Origin: an uncultured Spirochaetales bacterium
GTDB taxonomy: Bacteria; Spirochaetota; Spirochaetia; Sphaerochaetales; Sphaerochaetaceae
NCBI GenBank assembly: GCA_934276485.1
Contig: CAKQTE010000017.1
Location: 1 to 13,892, forward strand
Direction of reading: 5' to 3'
DNA: 13,892 bases
Under the pieces are notes generated by a model. The model saw only the letters and a list, made by a program, of their open reading frames with translations, ran no database searches and was not told where the DNA came from. How positions within the stretch are numbered: the stretch's first letter is position 1; each line of letters opens with the position of its first letter. Shown piece by piece: positions 12,676-13,892 of the stretch. The translations under genes and the position numbers were made by a program.

Positions 12676-13892
12676 TCACAGGTCTTCGACCAAATAATCA
12701 TCGATATTTCTCTCTTTGGATGAGAAGTTGATTCCTATAAGCTTTATCTTCTTTCCTTTTGTTAGGAACTTGTCTGCATAATGTTTCGCCCTGATCTGGG
12801 AGATTGCATCTCGTGCTGATTTATCTCTCTTGAATTCAATGATGTAGATTGCATTCCTGTTCTCTGCAACGGCATCCAAGCGTCCAGTTGCAACAAGTTC
12901 TTCCATGTTAACGGTTATGCCCAATGAGTACAGGATCGCACACATGATTCCCTGATAGTGATACTCGTTTGACCTTGATGCACCAGAGCCTACATTGTAT
13001 GGGATGCTTGCATAGATCTGTTTCATGTACTCTATCATTGCATCCATGTTGTCTGTTGCAAATGCCTTCAGAATCCTGAAGCTCAATATACCATAAAGGT
13101 TGATGTCATATGGCTCTATCATATGAGCCAAAAGTCCATCTGAATAGCACATCCTCACCTCGTTGTTGGGGAAATCGAAGTAATATGCATCAATATCCGA
13201 ATCCTTTGCCCTTATGGTAAGGTATCCCATCTGATACAGCAGGAACTTGAAGAAGTTCTTGTCAGTCCTACCCCTTGCGATGTCGATGATATCGAAAGTC
13301 GAGAAGAATGATTCCCTGACAGGTATAGCCAAATCGTCGGCGATATCGAAATAACATCTGTCCGCAATGTCATATAGCATGGTGAGCCTGCCACCGGTAT
13401 CTATCCAGTAGTTTCCAAAACCAATGTTCGCTGAGCTCATGAAGCTTCCAACGGATACCGGGTTGTACACAGTCTTTGCATTAGGGGAAAACCTATAGCC
13501 ATTGTATTGTTTCTTTACCCCTGCAAGAAGGGTTTCCCTGTCCATGCCATTGATTGCCATCTTCTCTTCGATATGCTCTGCAAAGTAATGCTCAAGCTCT
13601 TCTTGCGTGTATCCAAACATCTCTGCATACTCACTATCCATTGAGATGTCCCTAAGATTGTTAAGCTTGGAAAAGAGGGAAAGCTTTGTGTACTTTGTGA
13701 CTCCTGTTATAAAGACAAAGCGAATGAATTCATCCATATCCTTCAGCACTTGATAGAAGGAACTAAGGACATCCCTCATCTCCTCGATGTTCTCATTGTA
13801 GATGTTGTCTGTTATGACCATCTCATACTCATCGAATAGAACTACAATCTGTCCATATTTTTCGCTTATCTTCTCAATTAGTTCTGAAAACG
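12676..13892 (-). CDS. AAA-ATPase-like / PD-(D/E)XK nuclease-fold protein (5' truncated by the window)
   Basis: The frame is open to the window edge, so about 405 residues of what is usually a protein of 500-580 residues are visible; the N-terminus with the P-loop lies outside. Near the edge, IVVLFDEYEMVI is the Walker B-like strand of the AAA-ATPase-like domain (usually hhhhDEYD), and FVFITGVTKYTKLSLFS follows as in the family. The C-terminal domain has the PD-(D/E)XK pattern: Asp in GRLDAVAE, then IIEFKRD with the E-x-K pair, and later GKKIKLIGINFSS and RNIDDYLVE. Such genes are common in many copies in anaerobic gut bacteria; their function is unsettled and a mobile-element or defence link has been suggested. 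ATG 13821 is internal, not the start. It converges on the alcohol dehydrogenase gene. Confidence 0.9.
   Translation of the reverse strand, partial: FSELIEKISEKYGQIVVLFDEYEMVITDNIYNENIEEMRDVLSSFYQVLKDMDEFIRFVFITGVTKYTKLSLFSKLNNLRDISMDSEYAEMFGYTQEELEHYFAEHIEEKMAINGMDRETLLAGVKKQYNGYRFSPNAKTVYNPVSVGSFMSSANIGFGNYWIDTGGRLTMLYDIADRCYFDIADDLAIPVRESFFSTFDIIDIARGRTDKNFFKFLLYQMGYLTIRAKDSDIDAYYFDFPNNEVRMCYSDGLLAHMIEPYDINLYGILSFRILKAFATDNMDAMIEYMKQIYASIPYNVGSGASRSNEYHYQGIMCAILYSLGITVNMEELVATGRLDAVAENRNAIYIIEFKRDKSARDAISQIRAKHYADKFLTKGKKIKLIGINFSSKERNIDDYLVEDL

Noticed and set aside
13819..13821. ATG 13821 as the start of the AAA-ATPase-like/PDDEXK gene
   Set aside because: The frame stays open to the window edge and the residues before it (IVVLFDEYE) are a conserved strand of the domain, so the gene is truncated and this Met is internal.
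1..13892. Insertion sequences, prophage genes, CRISPR arrays, tRNA or rRNA genes, classical riboswitches
   Set aside because: No transposase or integrase homology, no spaced direct repeat arrays, no cloverleaf or rRNA-like stretch and no recognisable aptamer was seen by reading; a covariance-model search was not possible here.
12676..13892. The PD-(D/E)XK gene as part of a new defence island
   Set aside because: It is a single, well-known repetitive family with no defence-related neighbour visible; the adjacent genes are metabolic.

Overview
The window reads as an ordinary housekeeping and metabolic stretch of an AT-rich, anaerobic, fermentative bacterium. The evidence is a full-length oxygen-sensitive pyruvate:ferredoxin oxidoreductase, a clostridial-type glutamate dehydrogenase, a YqhD/BDH-type iron alcohol dehydrogenase and a gene of the AAA-ATPase-like/PD-(D/E)XK family that anaerobic gut bacteria often carry in many copies. 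A stand-alone acyl-ACP thioesterase together with SlyX would suit a host-associated spirochaete (Sphaerochaetaceae-like). That placement is an inference from gene content and style only, and a Firmicutes origin is not excluded.

Layout. 1-108 is the 3' tail of an unidentified gene. 158-571 is a half-size EamA membrane protein. 610-3292 is a tight three-gene operon: transglutaminase-like protein, rsmD (16S rRNA methyltransferase) and acyl-ACP thioesterase. It meets a convergent slyX, which overlaps it by 7 bp. A WYL-type regulator (3617-4579) is transcribed away from slyX and meets a small beta-rich protein (4582-4890, minus strand). 4956-8495 (minus) is nifJ, with a clear intrinsic terminator behind it. 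A MerR-family regulator (8777-9592) is divergent from nifJ and converges on the glutamate dehydrogenase gene (9623-10963, minus). A small two-helix membrane protein (11181-11375) is followed by an alcohol dehydrogenase (11454-12647) with its own terminator. It meets a 5'-truncated AAA-ATPase-like/PDDEXK gene (12676-13892, minus) that runs off the window.

How the genes relate. NifJ makes acetyl-CoA, CO2 and reduced ferredoxin from pyruvate. Glutamate dehydrogenase links 2-oxoglutarate, ammonium and a nicotinamide cofactor. The alcohol dehydrogenase removes aldehydes or reducing power. Together they are typical parts of a fermentation network, but they lie in separate transcription units. The MerR-type gene is placed to control itself and perhaps nifJ.

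The most interesting signal is in translation starts, not gene content. Four genes (transglutaminase, slyX, merR and the small membrane protein) have a near-perfect -10 box ending exactly 6-7 nt before their ATG, three of the four with a -35-like hexamer 17 bp upstream, and no usable Shine-Dalgarno. This is the geometry of leaderless mRNAs, and it moves the start codon of two of them. The other seven complete genes with a clear start have ordinary Shine-Dalgarno sites or, for the small beta-rich protein, remain ambiguous. I saw no mobile element, CRISPR array, tRNA or rRNA, and no convincing new multi-gene system.
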